A DNA stretch of 64,000 bases, from the NCBI RefSeq assembly GCF_019740355.2, contig NZ_CP091819.1, forward strand, positions 1,178,001-1,242,000, read 5' to 3'. Position numbers and translations under genes: made by a program. Under the pieces are notes generated by a model. It saw only the letters and a program-made list of their open reading frames with translations. It was not told the origin of the DNA and ran no database searches. This document shows positions 32,760-43,011 of the stretch, piece by piece. The DNA is from Paracrocinitomix mangrovi. Lineage in GTDB: Bacteria > Bacteroidota > Bacteroidia > Flavobacteriales_D > Crocinitomicaceae. Every line of letters starts with the position of its first letter. Within the stretch, counting starts at the first letter, position 1.

Positions 32760-33602
32760 CTAAATCCACTGATCGTTTAATAATGAAGTCAGATTTTTAG
32801 CCATTTCCTTACCATAATGTTTTGTTCGATAGGAATCCACCCATATAACACCTTGAATGGCATTGGTTAAAAACACCTCATCAGCCACCAATAAATTTTG
32901 AGGTGAAATGTTACACTCATATACTTTAATTCCATTTTGCAAAGCGATATTAATGATCTGCATTCTCATGGTGCCTGCCAATGGACCTAAATCAAGTCCG
33001 GGTGTATATAACACTCCGTTACTTACAACAAATAAGTTAGAACTACCCCCTTCAATAATTCCCATTTTATAATTCTGAATCAGCAAATCATCTACCCCTT
33101 TTTCTTGAGAAGATAATTTTGCCATGATATAAATGAGGGCATTCTTTGTTTTATACTTTGCCAGTGGAGAGATATCTTTTTTAATCTCATCATACAAATC
33201 AATCTTGTAGCCCCTGTCATTTAACACAAACCTATTTTCATCATGATGATAGGCTTCAATGTAGTAATCTACATGACTGGAATTAGGCAAAAAATTTCCT
33301 CCGGGTTTTCTGTCTACACTCAATCTTACTCTTCCACCCTGCTCTATATTATTTTGCTCAACCAATTCATTGATTTGTTCTTCAAAAAATGATGCGGAAT
33401 AATTTGCCGGAGGTTTCATTTGCAGTGCTTCCATACCTTCAGACAACCTCATATAATGGTTATCCAGATTAATGGCTTTTCCGTTGATGACCCTAATTGT
33501 TTCAAATAGTCCATCTCCGTATAAATAAGCCCTATTACCGGCCATGATTGAATACTTATCAGCAGGCAACAAACTTCCATTAAAATTCACAAATCCACTC
33601 AT
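32760..33602 (-). CDS. Aminotransferase class IV
   Basis: 280 residues. PLP fold type IV: NRAYLYGDGLFETIRV, HYMRLSEGMEAL, KYKTKNALIYIMAK (PLP Lys within KTKNAL), DLLIQNYKMGIIEGGSSNLFVV (conserved Glu) and GPLAGTMRMQIINIA. Could be aminodeoxychorismate lyase (PabC), branched-chain or D-amino acid aminotransferase; residues separating these cannot be decided by eye. Overlaps the start region of the rhomboid stop by four bases (ATGA type), a coupled pair. Confidence 0.82.
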   Translation of the reverse strand: MSGFVNFNGSLLPADKYSIMAGNRAYLYGDGLFETIRVINGKAINLDNHYMRLSEGMEALQMKPPANYSASFFEEQINELVEQNNIEQGGRVRLSVDRKPGGNFLPNSSHVDYYIEAYHHDENRFVLNDRGYKIDLYDEIKKDISPLAKYKTKNALIYIMAKLSSQEKGVDDLLIQNYKMGIIEGGSSNLFVVSNGVLYTPGLDLGPLAGTMRMQIINIALQNGIKVYECNISPQNLLVADEVFLTNAIQGVIWVDSYRTKHYGKEMAKNLTSLLNDQWI

Positions 33603-34210
33603 AATCCAATTTTTTGAGGCAATTCCAAGAGCAAATGATAATCTACAATTATCATAAAGACGATTCCAAAGATTGCACCCGCAAAATGGGCATCATGTGC
33701 AATCCCGGTACCTCCCCTTTTAGCCATGAAATACTCCGCAATTAAAATAATTGGACCAAGTATGTACGCTTTGATAGGTATAGGGACAAAAATAAACATC
33801 AGCTCAACTGATGGATGAATCATAATAAAACCGAACATCACAGCCATAACTGCTCCGGATGCACCTAACGAATTATAGTGCATATTATCCTTATGTTGAT
33901 TTAATGATAACAAGGTTGAAAACAAAATTCCACCTACATAAAGGCAAGCAAAATACATGTACCCTTTTGGGCCGTATAAAAAGATCATACTCTTTTCTAA
34001 AGCTACACCAAACCCATACAATACATACATATTGAATATAAGGTGCATCCAGTTGGCATGAATAAATGCATGAGAAAATGAACGATACCACTGTTTATGG
34101 TGTACTACCTGATATGGATTCCACATCCACTTCCATTTAAAGTCATTATCGCTAAAGCCTTTAACGGAAATTAGAATAGTAACAACTAATAATAAATAGG
34201 TGATATACAT
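33599..34210 (-). CDS. Rhomboid family intramembrane serine protease
   Basis: 203 residues with about six membrane helices. Conserved HAFIHANWMHLIFNMYVLYGFG (N and H), catalytic Ser in SLGASGAVMAVMFGF and the dyad His in HDAHFAGAIFGIVF. It has the minimal six-helix core. Family knowledge: cleaves within or near membrane helices of substrate proteins; substrates unknown here. First gene of the pair with the class IV aminotransferase. A second, unrelated rhomboid lies at 49.5 kb. Confidence 0.87.
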   Translation of the reverse strand: MYITYLLLVVTILISVKGFSDNDFKWKWMWNPYQVVHHKQWYRSFSHAFIHANWMHLIFNMYVLYGFGVALEKSMIFLYGPKGYMYFACLYVGGILFSTLLSLNQHKDNMHYNSLGASGAVMAVMFGFIMIHPSVELMFIFVPIPIKAYILGPIILIAEYFMAKRGGTGIAHDAHFAGAIFGIVFMIIVDYHLLLELPQKIGL

Positions 34211-34268
34211 TTAATTAATAATTGATTATCTTATTAGATGAATTACTTACCTTGCATCAAATTATAAG

Positions 34269-35936
34269 ATGAAACGCTACTTACACTTTATACTGACCCT
34301 TGCCGTTTTTGTTTCATTAATTGGATGTTCTGGAAATTCAAGAGTACTTACTGAAGAAGAACAAGCCATCAGTGATGAATTAAAATCTAAATATAAATCA
34401 GCTGATTATTTGGTATTTGATGGAGATACATTGATGGCCTCATCTGAGGTGCTTTCTTTCTATCAAACAAATGATTTTCAACCTATTTGGATTGTTGACA
34501 ATAAACTTAATGACAAAGGTGAAGTACTTTATGATCTTATAAAAAATGCGCGTCATCATGGATTCATGCCTGAAATGTTCAATTACTCTTTAATCAGGGA
34601 AACAAAAAACACTTCGATTTTAGACGCTGAGATGATTTTATCTAACGGCTTTCTATTGTATGTATCACACATGGATGCAGGTTGTGTAGATCCAACAACA
34701 GGTAATTACACCTGGAAAAAAGACTCCTTAGATTTTGATCTCATAGCAGAACTTGACAAAGTACGAGAAGGATCAGATCCTGCTGAAGTCATTCTGGCGC
34801 ATCAACCGGAAAACTGGGAATATAAACAGTTACAAACAGGTTTAGTACAGTTTTTAGACACTTACACTTTGGATACAATGACTTATGACATTCCTGCATT
34901 TAAAGAAGATTCAGTTAAGTGTTATCATGCAGCTCATGAAGCTTTAATAGGTCATGGATATCTTGATGCTTCTATCAGTGATAAGGACAGTAATTTTATC
35001 CATGAACTTAAAAAATTCCAAAAATTAAATGGGTTGTTAGATGACGGAATCGTAGGTAAATGGACAGGAAGAGCATTAAATGAAAGTAACAATGAACGCT
35101 TTTATCACGCAGCCATTTCTATGGAAAAATGGAGATGGAAAAAGAAACCATATCCAGCGAAGTACATTCGTGTGAATATCCCTGAATTTACACTTTACTT
35201 TTTTGATAGTACTCAACTTAAAAGTAAACACAAAGTAATAGTTGGTGCATATGATACGCAAACACCAGAATTCCATGCATCTATGGAAAGAATGATCACC
35301 AATCCATTCTGGCATGTGCCTTACTCTATTGCTTCTACAGAGATTTTATACGGAGCAAGAAAAGATTCAGCATACTTTTCAAAAAGAGGATACAAGGTAT
35401 TTAAAGATGGACAACAGATTGATCCTACTGCTGTAGACTGGTCAGGTGTTGGTACAAATAGCTTTACTTATAGAGTAAGGCAGGATGGTGGTGCAGGAAA
35501 TAGTTTGGGGAAAATAAAATTCTTATTCCCAAATGTTCACTCAGTATTTATCCATGATACGCCTACTAAAAGATTATTTGAAAATGATGTGCGTGCCTAC
35601 TCTCACGGATGTATTAGACTTCACAGACCATTTGATTTAGCCAAATCTATATTATCATCTGAAGTTAACGCCATGGAAGCTGATACCTTAGACAGTCTTG
35701 TTTACAGAGGAACCCAAAGGGTTATTGAACTAAAAGATCCTTTTGAAGTTTATATAGAATATTTCACTGTAACAGGAGATAGTAGTGGAAATGTTATTTT
35801 TCATCCCGATATTTACGGAAGAGATAAAAAATACATTGACAACGCCTATAAAAAATTCTATCTACCAGATGATCAAACCCCCGATAGCGAAGAAGATCAG
35901 CAAGTTGCTGAAGATTCACCAATCAGAAAGGATTGA
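34269..35936 (+). CDS. L,D-transpeptidase (YcbB-like) lipoprotein
   Basis: 555 residues. SPII signal (SLIGC, Cys20). A YcbB-type scaffold region, a peptidoglycan-binding fold (HELKKFQKLNGLLDDGIVGKWTGRALN, about 240-270), and a YkuD catalytic domain ending SVFIHDTPTKRLF and AYSHGCIRLHRPFDL with catalytic Cys448. Forms 3-3 cross-links in peptidoglycan or attaches proteins. The last 22 residues (DDQTPDSEEDQQVAEDSPIRKD) are an acidic disordered tail that overlaps the start of ptrB in another frame for 68 bases. A weak -7 (TACCTTG) lies about 21 bases before the ATG. Confidence 0.88.
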   Translation: MKRYLHFILTLAVFVSLIGCSGNSRVLTEEEQAISDELKSKYKSADYLVFDGDTLMASSEVLSFYQTNDFQPIWIVDNKLNDKGEVLYDLIKNARHHGFMPEMFNYSLIRETKNTSILDAEMILSNGFLLYVSHMDAGCVDPTTGNYTWKKDSLDFDLIAELDKVREGSDPAEVILAHQPENWEYKQLQTGLVQFLDTYTLDTMTYDIPAFKEDSVKCYHAAHEALIGHGYLDASISDKDSNFIHELKKFQKLNGLLDDGIVGKWTGRALNESNNERFYHAAISMEKWRWKKKPYPAKYIRVNIPEFTLYFFDSTQLKSKHKVIVGAYDTQTPEFHASMERMITNPFWHVPYSIASTEILYGARKDSAYFSKRGYKVFKDGQQIDPTAVDWSGVGTNSFTYRVRQDGGAGNSLGKIKFLFPNVHSVFIHDTPTKRLFENDVRAYSHGCIRLHRPFDLAKSILSSEVNAMEADTLDSLVYRGTQRVIELKDPFEVYIEYFTVTGDSSGNVIFHPDIYGRDKKYIDNAYKKFYLPDDQTPDSEEDQQVAEDSPIRKD

Positions 35937-37911
35937 CAATTATTACTGGATGAACGACAGAGAACATCCAGATGTGATTTCATACTTAAATGCAGAAAAC
36001 GATTACACAAAAGCAATTCTGAAACCAACAGAAGAAGCTCAGGAATTGTTGTTTAAAGAAATGCGAGCACGTGTCAAAGAAGATGACATGTCAGCCCCTT
36101 ATTTAAAGAATGGTTACTGGTATTATTCTCGTTATGAAACCGGACAGGAACATCCTATCCACTGCCGCAAAAATGGATCTCTTGAAGCTGAAGAAGAAAT
36201 CTTAATGGATGAAAATGAAGAGGCAAAAAATCATCCCTATTATGAAGTAGTTTCTTTTACAATTAGCAAAGACAACACACTAATGGCCTTTGCTGAAGAC
36301 ATAACCGGTAGGAGATTGTATCAAATAAGATTCAAAAATTTAAAAACAGGTGAAATACTGGACCATAAAATAGAAAATTGTAGTTCAGACCTGGCCTGGC
36401 ACAACAATAATACTGATTTGTACTTTTGTTTAAGGGACGTAAAAACACTGCGTCCTTATCAAGTTCACAAGTACAATATTTCAGATAAATCAGACAACAT
36501 TATATATACAGAAAAAGATGATACTTACATCTGCTCTGTTGAAATCAATAAAGATTTTAAGCATCTACTCATAAGTTCTCACAGTACTTTAACTACAGAA
36601 TATCAAATAAAGAGTGCTGATGATGATAGCAATTTTGAATTGTTTCTAGCAAGAGAAGAAGACCATGAATACTATCCTGAGATGGATGGAAACATTGCTT
36701 TTATCAAGACCAATAAAAATGCAGAAAATTTCAGATTAGTAAAATGTAATCTATCTGACAGATCTTATGATAAATGGGAAGAAATTCAAGCACACAATGA
36801 TGATATTTACATAGAAGATTTTGAAGTATTCAAATCTCACATTGTGGTTGTTGAGAAAGAAAATGGTTTGTCTCAACTAAAGATATACGATAGAAAATCA
36901 AATAAAAACTTTGTGTTGCCTCCCAAAGAGGAAACCTACATGCTTTATCTGGGAACAAATCCTGAAATAGATCAAGATAATTTCAGAATTGGATATACGT
37001 CAATGACTACACCCCATTCAGTTTATGATGTTGATTTCAAAAACTTTCAATGGACACTTGTAAAACAGCAAGTTGTTCAGGGTGACTTTGATTCGACAAA
37101 CTATCAGTCTGAACGTGTATGGGCCAATGGACGTGATGGAGTTAAAGTTCCTTGTTCTCTTGTTTATCACAAAGACAAATTTAAAAAGGATGGTTCAAAT
37201 CCAATTTTAATTTACGCTTACGGATCTTACGGATCCACGATTGATCCTTACTTTTCATCTGTAAGATTATCACTGTTAGATCGAGGTTTTGTTTTTGCCA
37301 TTGCACATATAAGAGGTGGAGAATATTTAGGAAGACATTGGTATGACACAGGAAAGCTGTTGTTTAAAAAGAATACTTTTTACGATTTTATTGATGTGGC
37401 AAAGCATTTGGTGGATAACAAATTTGCTGATAGCGAAAACGTATTTGCCATGGGAGGATCTGCAGGAGGTTTGTTAATGGGAGCTATTGCTAATATTGAA
37501 CCTAAATTGTGGAAAGGAATCGTTATGCAAGTACCTTTTGTTGATGTAGTTACTACAATGTTAGATGACAGTATTCCTTTAACCACGGGTGAATATGATG
37601 AATGGGGTAACCCTAATAAAAAAGTGTATTATGATTATATGCTTTCTTATTCACCGTATGACAATATTGAAGCAAAAGATTATCCCTCAATGTTGATCAC
37701 CTCAGGATTACATGATTCACAGGTTCAATATTGGGAGCCAACAAAATACATTGCCAAACTGCGTGAATACAAAACAGACAACAACATTGTTTTACTTCAT
37801 ACCAACATGGATGCTGGACACGGAGGTGCAAGCGGAAGGTTTGAGTCAATGAAAGAAATAGCGCTTGAATATGCTTTCATTTTTTGGAGAAGCGGAATTA
37901 GCGTAAAATAA
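35869..37911 (+). CDS. ptrB: Oligopeptidase B-like S9A peptidase
   Basis: 680 residues from ATG 35869, which gives the normal family start PPIAKKISKLLKIHQSERIDNYYWMNDRE. A frame-open ATG at 35785 would add 28 odd residues. An N-terminal beta-propeller is followed by an alpha/beta-hydrolase domain with Ser531 (GGSAGG), Asp616 (SGLHDSQVQYWEP) and His651 (MDAGHGGASGR). Cleaves peptides after basic residues; no signal peptide, so cytosolic. The start lies inside the L,D-transpeptidase gene (68-base overlap). Confidence 0.9.
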   Translation: MIKPPIAKKISKLLKIHQSERIDNYYWMNDREHPDVISYLNAENDYTKAILKPTEEAQELLFKEMRARVKEDDMSAPYLKNGYWYYSRYETGQEHPIHCRKNGSLEAEEEILMDENEEAKNHPYYEVVSFTISKDNTLMAFAEDITGRRLYQIRFKNLKTGEILDHKIENCSSDLAWHNNNTDLYFCLRDVKTLRPYQVHKYNISDKSDNIIYTEKDDTYICSVEINKDFKHLLISSHSTLTTEYQIKSADDDSNFELFLAREEDHEYYPEMDGNIAFIKTNKNAENFRLVKCNLSDRSYDKWEEIQAHNDDIYIEDFEVFKSHIVVVEKENGLSQLKIYDRKSNKNFVLPPKEETYMLYLGTNPEIDQDNFRIGYTSMTTPHSVYDVDFKNFQWTLVKQQVVQGDFDSTNYQSERVWANGRDGVKVPCSLVYHKDKFKKDGSNPILIYAYGSYGSTIDPYFSSVRLSLLDRGFVFAIAHIRGGEYLGRHWYDTGKLLFKKNTFYDFIDVAKHLVDNKFADSENVFAMGGSAGGLLMGAIANIEPKLWKGIVMQVPFVDVVTTMLDDSIPLTTGEYDEWGNPNKKVYYDYMLSYSPYDNIEAKDYPSMLITSGLHDSQVQYWEPTKYIAKLREYKTDNNIVLLHTNMDAGHGGASGRFESMKEIALEYAFIFWRSGISVK

Positions 37912-37929
37912 TTCTAACTTAGTTCTACT

Positions 37930-38472
37930 ATGTTCAATTTAAACAACTACCTACATAAAGTGATATTGTCTCTAGTTTTATTATTGTCCACAGCAATAGT
38001 GAATGGACAAGAGAAATTCAAAAGTGATACCGCACATTTTCAAATTGAATTCCCAACTAATTATGATGACAAATTGGATGCAGAAGATGATATGACGGTT
38101 GTTACCGCAACTTGTACATACAAGGGAATGATTATTATGCTCAGTGCATTTATCTATAAAGAAAAGATTCCGACAGATGACTATGCCATGAAAATTGCAG
38201 AAGGAATCATTGTGACAGCAGACGCATTCAACTCAAAATTTGACCCTAAAAAGTGTATTCCCTGGGAAATTGAAGGAGGATATGCCGGACTACAAAACCC
38301 AATTAAAGGAAAAGTAAAAGACGGTCAAGGCAAAAAAGTCAAATTTTTTGGTAATATTTATATTACTATTATCAACGGAATAGAATACCGATTATCTATT
38401 TTTTCAGGAAGCAAAAGTAGCTTTGATAAAGAAGTAGAAAGAAAATATATTCAGTCTTTTAAAGTACTGTAA
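37930..38472 (+). CDS. Secreted hypothetical protein
   Basis: 180 residues with a signal peptide ending VNGQ. The mature protein resembles small periplasmic DUF-type proteins with an N-terminal strand FKSDTAHFQIEFPTNYDD and a final YRLSIFSGSKSSFDKEVERKYIQSFKVL, a fold reminiscent of PsbP/LpqN-like domains, where such F-x-I-x-F-P starts and S-F endings recur. Two Cys (TCTY, KCIPW). No reliable family assignment. It follows ptrB by 18 bases and precedes a strong terminator. Confidence 0.6.
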   Translation: MFNLNNYLHKVILSLVLLLSTAIVNGQEKFKSDTAHFQIEFPTNYDDKLDAEDDMTVVTATCTYKGMIIMLSAFIYKEKIPTDDYAMKIAEGIIVTADAFNSKFDPKKCIPWEIEGGYAGLQNPIKGKVKDGQGKKVKFFGNIYITIINGIEYRLSIFSGSKSSFDKEVERKYIQSFKVL

Positions 38473-38493
38473 AGCTTTAAACCAGAAGTATAA

Positions 38494-38534
38494 GGACGGA
38501 GGCAATGTAATTTTCATTGTCTCCGTCTTTTTTT
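38494..38534. terminator. Strong bidirectional terminator between the convergent genes
   Basis: A 13-bp stem: GACGGAGG-CAATG (38495-38507) with CATTG-TCTCCGTC (38515-38527), one G-T wobble, 7-base loop. A T run at 38528-38534 serves the plus-strand gene. The dnaE stop (38533) overlaps its right edge, so it can also end the leftward dnaE transcript, though the minus-strand U run is weak. Confidence 0.9.
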
Positions 38535-41500
38535 ATTCAATTACGTATTCAAATACTTGTAATTCTTCAACTTTTTTAATGAATTCATTGTCTACAGGAA
38601 CTTTCAAACTGCGACTTGGCATTTTAAGTTCTGTATTTGATTTATGATCTTTAACTATGAATTTTAAAGAACAGTTTCCTGTGTGGTCTTGAATAATGTG
38701 GTATAGTTCATCTATCATATGATCTGTCAGATCTGAAGACTCCACACTTAAACAAAGAGTTTTTGCTCTCTTGTCTCTTAACTCTGTGAGTAATTCTAGT
38801 TGTTGTACTTTGAATTCAAGATCTTCTCTATATCTGCTTTTTTGCACACGCCCGGTTAAGAACACAAACGTTCCAATGCTCAGCATATGCTTAAACTTCA
38901 TATAATCTTCACCAAAAACAAATAGTCTTTGACTGTCTGAATAATCTTCAATGTCAAACGTACCAAAAGGATTACCGTGTTTAGTAGTTCTATGTTGGGC
39001 GTCTGTAATTATTCCCGCCATTCTCAATTCCTGATTGGCAAACTTCTCTAATTGTACAATATCAGCTACTCTGGAATTACAAAAGCTGTTAATTTCCAAT
39101 TTAAAATCATCCAATGGATGCCCGGAAATATAGATTCCGACAACATCTTTTTCCTTACTCAATTTTGTTAAGGTTGGCCAATCATCTACTCTAGGGGGCT
39201 GTGGTTGTGGTACATCTTCAGCAGCAACACTTTCAAACATGCTTACTTGTGAAGAATCCTCATTTTCTTGAACGCGAGCACCAAACTTTAATACATTTTC
39301 AAGAAATACTTTTCCGTTTTGGTCTTCTGCAAAAAACTGCGCTCGACTGATATTACCAAATGAATCAAAACCTCCGGCCAGCACTAAATTCTCAAACACT
39401 TTTTTATTACAAGCTCTTAAATTGACACGAGAAACCATATCAAAAACAGACGCAAACGGTCCGTTCTCTGAACGCTCCTCAAAAATGGCCTCAACTGGTT
39501 TACTTCCAACTCCTTTAATTGCTCCTAATCCAAATCGGATAGCTCCCTCTTTGTTTACAGTAAATTTATATTGAGATTCATTTACATCTGGACCTAAAAC
39601 GGGGATTCCGGCACGCTTACACTCTTCCATAAACATGGTTACCTGTTTAAGGTCATTCATGTTATTACTCAATACTGAGGCCATGTATTCTGCTGGATAG
39701 TGCGCTTTTAAATAAGCAGTTTGATAAGCAATCCAAGCATAACATGTAGAGTGAGATTTGTTAAAGGCATAGGATGCGAATGCTTCCCAGTCTACCCAAA
39801 TTTTTTCCAGCACCTTTCTGTCGTGTCCATTGGCTTCTCCTTGATCCAAAAATTGAGGCTTCATTTTAGCAAGAAGATCAAACTTCTTTTTACCCATTGC
39901 TTTACGCAAAGTATCTGCCTCACCTTTTGAGAAGTTGGCCAATTTCTGCGACAAGAGCATTACTTGCTCCTGATATACCGTAATTCCGTAAGTTTCTTCT
40001 AAATATTCTTTGGTAGCTTCCAGGTCATATACAATCTCCTCTATTCCGTGTTTTCTTTTAATAAAAGAAGGAATATACTCCAACGGTCCCGGACGGTATA
40101 AGGCATTCATAGCAATTAAATCCGCAAAAACTGTTGGTTTCAGTTCTCGAAGATACTTTTGCATACCGGCAGATTCGTATTGGAATATCCCGATCGTTTC
40201 TCCCCGTTGAAAAAGCTCATAAGTTTTTTCATCATCAATAGGAAAGTTTTCAGGATCCAATTCAATCCCATGTCTTTCCTTGACAATTTTAACCGCATCC
40301 TTTATTAAAGTTAGCGTTTTCAATCCCAGGAAATCCATCTTTAACAGACCAGCATCTTCTGCCACAGAGTTATCAAACTGTGTACAGTACATGTCTGAAT
40401 CCTTAGCAAGTGCAACGGGAACAAAATTGGTAATATCATCCGGTGTAATAATCACACCACATGCATGGATACCAGTATTTCTCATTGAACCTTCAAGCAA
40501 AACTGCTTGTTGGATTACCTCTCCTTGTAAATCTTTTGATTTTATAAGCGACTTTAACTCATTCGCTTTTGTAATATCATCTTGATTGTTCTTTAACTTA
40601 TCTGCTAATTCAACCTCATCCAGGTTAAATATTTTGTTCAATTTAATATCCGGAACAAGTTTGGCCAATCTATCTGCGTCATGCAATGGTAAATCCAAAA
40701 CACGTGCAGTGTCCCTAATAGAAGACTTAGCCGCCATTGTACCATAAGTAATAATCTGAGCAACTTGATTTGAGCCATATTTATTAATTACCCAATCAAT
40801 AACTCTTTGTCTTCCTTCATCATCAAAGTCGATATCAATATCGGGCATTGACACCCTTTCAGGATTTAAGAAACGCTCAAATAGGAGATCGTACTTAATA
40901 GGATCAACATTCGTAATTCCGGTACAATATGCAACTGCTGATCCAGCAGCTGATCCCCTACCCGGTCCAACGGACACTCCCATATCTCTGGCAGCCTGAC
41001 AAAAATCCTGAACAATCAAGAAATATCCCGGATATCCTGTATTGGCAATTGTTGCCAACTCAAAATCTAAACGCTCTTTGATATCTTCAGTTATCCCTTC
41101 TTCTCCCCATCTTTTCTTGGCTCCTTCATATGTCAAGTGACGCAAGTAGTTATTTTCTCCACGTTTTCCTCCATCTTCCAAATCCTGCGGATCTTGAAAC
41201 TCTTCAGGTATATCAAAAGCCGGAAGTAATATTTCTCTTGCTAAATCATAAGCCTCACATTTAGCAACAATCTCATTTGTGTTTTCAATGGCCTGTGGCA
41301 AATCAGAAAACAATTTCTTCATCTCGTCCGGAGATTTGAAATAGTATTCATCATTTGGCAGACCGTATCTAAACCCTCTTCCTCTACCTTTTGGAGTAGA
41401 TTTTAATTCTCCATCTTTGATACACAATAAGATATCATGTGCATCTGAGTCTGATTTATTTAAATAGTAAGTTCTATTAGTTGCAACTATTTTGATGTCA

Positions 41501-42906
41501 TATTTCTCGGCAAACCTCAATAAAGTCTCATTTACTCTATCTTCTTCAGGTAAACCGTGTCTTATCAACTCAAGGTAAAAATCATCACCGAATTGCTCTT
41601 TCCACCATACTACCGATTCTTCAGCTTGATTTTCTCCTACATTCAGGATCAGGTTTGGTATCTCACCATTTAAACCACCACTCAATACAATAATTTCACC
41701 TTTGTATTGAGTGACAATGTTCTTGTCTATTCGTGGAACGTAGTAAAAACCTTCAGTAAACGCAATAGATGACATCTTTGCCATATTGTGATAACCGACC
41801 TTATTTTTAGCCAACATTACCACAGTATTCCCATTGTCTTTATTGCTTTTATCAGTACGATCTTTACAGATATTGAATTCACATCCAACAATTGGAATTA
41901 ATGGTCTTTTATTAAATATCTTGCCCTCTTCCTCCGCCTTTTTCTTCTCTGCTTCAAGCTCTCTGTTATATGATTTAACATCACTTACAAAGTGAAAAGC
42001 TGCCATCATATTTCCTGAGTCGGTAAGTGCAACTGCAGGACTATTCATTTCTCCTGCTTTGTATACCAGATTTCTAATTTTGGTAGTAGACTGAAGAATT
42101 GAGAATTGAGAATAATTATGAAGGTGGCTAAATGGGATATCTGATAATTGGTCCAGATTCTCCCTTACCTCTTCTTTTGAAATTGAAGGCTCAGTATCTT
42201 CAAGCTGTCTAAGTTTATCAGATTCAGCTTTTAAATTTTTGTGCTCTAAACCAACAGTAGCAATTTTATCCGGATGCTTTTCTAAGAAATTTTGGATATA
42301 GTTGTCTGTTGCCTCTAGCTCCTGATTACTGAAATTTCCTGTTCTGATTAGCTCAAAGAAACATCTGGTAGTAGCTTCAACGTCCGCAGTAGCATTATGA
42401 GCTTCTTGAAAAGCTTCTCCAAATAAAAATTCGTGCAACTCAGTTAGAGTTGGTAATTTAAACTTACCTCCTCTACCTCCAGGCAACTGACATAATTCAG
42501 CTGTTTTCTCTGTACAGGTATCAAGGATAGGCATTTCAATCATAGGTGTTTCTACACTATACCTGTAGAACTCACATCCCATTACATTGATATCAAAACC
42601 AATGTTTTGACCAACAACAAATTTTGCTTTAGAAAGTGCCTCATTAAATTTTTGAAGAACATCTTGAATCGGAACTCCTTGTTGTTCTGCTAACTCAGTT
42701 GAAATTCCGTGAATTTGCTCTGATTCAAACGGAATATTAAATCCATCCGGTTTGATAAGGTAATCTTGATGCTCAATCAAGTCTCCATTTTCATCATGGA
42801 GCTGCCATGCTATTTGAATACACCTTGGCCAGTTATCAGTGTCTGTAATTGGCGCATTCCAGTTCTTAGGTAAACCAGTAGTTTCGGTATCAAATATAAT
42901 GTACAT
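38533..42906 (-). CDS. dnaE: DNA polymerase III alpha subunit with N-terminal 3'-5' exonuclease
   Basis: 1457 residues. An N-terminal DnaQ-like exonuclease (about 1-200: FDTETTGLP, NIGFDINVMG, HNATADVEATTRCF) is joined by a coiled linker to a PHP domain (HLHNYSQFSILQSTTKI, PAVALTDSGNM), the C-family polymerase core (GPGRGSAAGSAVAYCTGI, PDIDIDF with catalytic Asp), the beta-binding and HhH region, and an OB fold near the end (GIITDAQHRTTKHGNPFGTFDIED). The main replicative polymerase. The fused exonuclease is usual in Flavobacteria, to my knowledge. A TATGTTCG element (42943-42950) is a plausible promoter. Confidence 0.95.
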   Translation of the reverse strand: MYIIFDTETTGLPKNWNAPITDTDNWPRCIQIAWQLHDENGDLIEHQDYLIKPDGFNIPFESEQIHGISTELAEQQGVPIQDVLQKFNEALSKAKFVVGQNIGFDINVMGCEFYRYSVETPMIEMPILDTCTEKTAELCQLPGGRGGKFKLPTLTELHEFLFGEAFQEAHNATADVEATTRCFFELIRTGNFSNQELEATDNYIQNFLEKHPDKIATVGLEHKNLKAESDKLRQLEDTEPSISKEEVRENLDQLSDIPFSHLHNYSQFSILQSTTKIRNLVYKAGEMNSPAVALTDSGNMMAAFHFVSDVKSYNRELEAEKKKAEEEGKIFNKRPLIPIVGCEFNICKDRTDKSNKDNGNTVVMLAKNKVGYHNMAKMSSIAFTEGFYYVPRIDKNIVTQYKGEIIVLSGGLNGEIPNLILNVGENQAEESVVWWKEQFGDDFYLELIRHGLPEEDRVNETLLRFAEKYDIKIVATNRTYYLNKSDSDAHDILLCIKDGELKSTPKGRGRGFRYGLPNDEYYFKSPDEMKKLFSDLPQAIENTNEIVAKCEAYDLAREILLPAFDIPEEFQDPQDLEDGGKRGENNYLRHLTYEGAKKRWGEEGITEDIKERLDFELATIANTGYPGYFLIVQDFCQAARDMGVSVGPGRGSAAGSAVAYCTGITNVDPIKYDLLFERFLNPERVSMPDIDIDFDDEGRQRVIDWVINKYGSNQVAQIITYGTMAAKSSIRDTARVLDLPLHDADRLAKLVPDIKLNKIFNLDEVELADKLKNNQDDITKANELKSLIKSKDLQGEVIQQAVLLEGSMRNTGIHACGVIITPDDITNFVPVALAKDSDMYCTQFDNSVAEDAGLLKMDFLGLKTLTLIKDAVKIVKERHGIELDPENFPIDDEKTYELFQRGETIGIFQYESAGMQKYLRELKPTVFADLIAMNALYRPGPLEYIPSFIKRKHGIEEIVYDLEATKEYLEETYGITVYQEQVMLLSQKLANFSKGEADTLRKAMGKKKFDLLAKMKPQFLDQGEANGHDRKVLEKIWVDWEAFASYAFNKSHSTCYAWIAYQTAYLKAHYPAEYMASVLSNNMNDLKQVTMFMEECKRAGIPVLGPDVNESQYKFTVNKEGAIRFGLGAIKGVGSKPVEAIFEERSENGPFASVFDMVSRVNLRACNKKVFENLVLAGGFDSFGNISRAQFFAEDQNGKVFLENVLKFGARVQENEDSSQVSMFESVAAEDVPQPQPPRVDDWPTLTKLSKEKDVVGIYISGHPLDDFKLEINSFCNSRVADIVQLEKFANQELRMAGIITDAQHRTTKHGNPFGTFDIEDYSDSQRLFVFGEDYMKFKHMLSIGTFVFLTGRVQKSRYREDLEFKVQQLELLTELRDKRAKTLCLSVESSDLTDHMIDELYHIIQDHTGNCSLKFIVKDHKSNTELKMPSRSLKVPVDNEFIKKVEELQVFEYVIE

Positions 42907-43011
42907 TAATCAGGTTTGTTATTGGTTATTCCTCGTTAAAAACGAACATATAAAATTAAGGAATTAAGGGCTTCCATAAAAGCATAGTTATTAAGAAAGT
43001 ATTAACATAGG

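Noticed and set aside
35785-35868. Longer oligopeptidase B start
   Set aside because: It would add 28 residues with no family match inside the transpeptidase coding region; the family's normal N-terminus begins at 35869.
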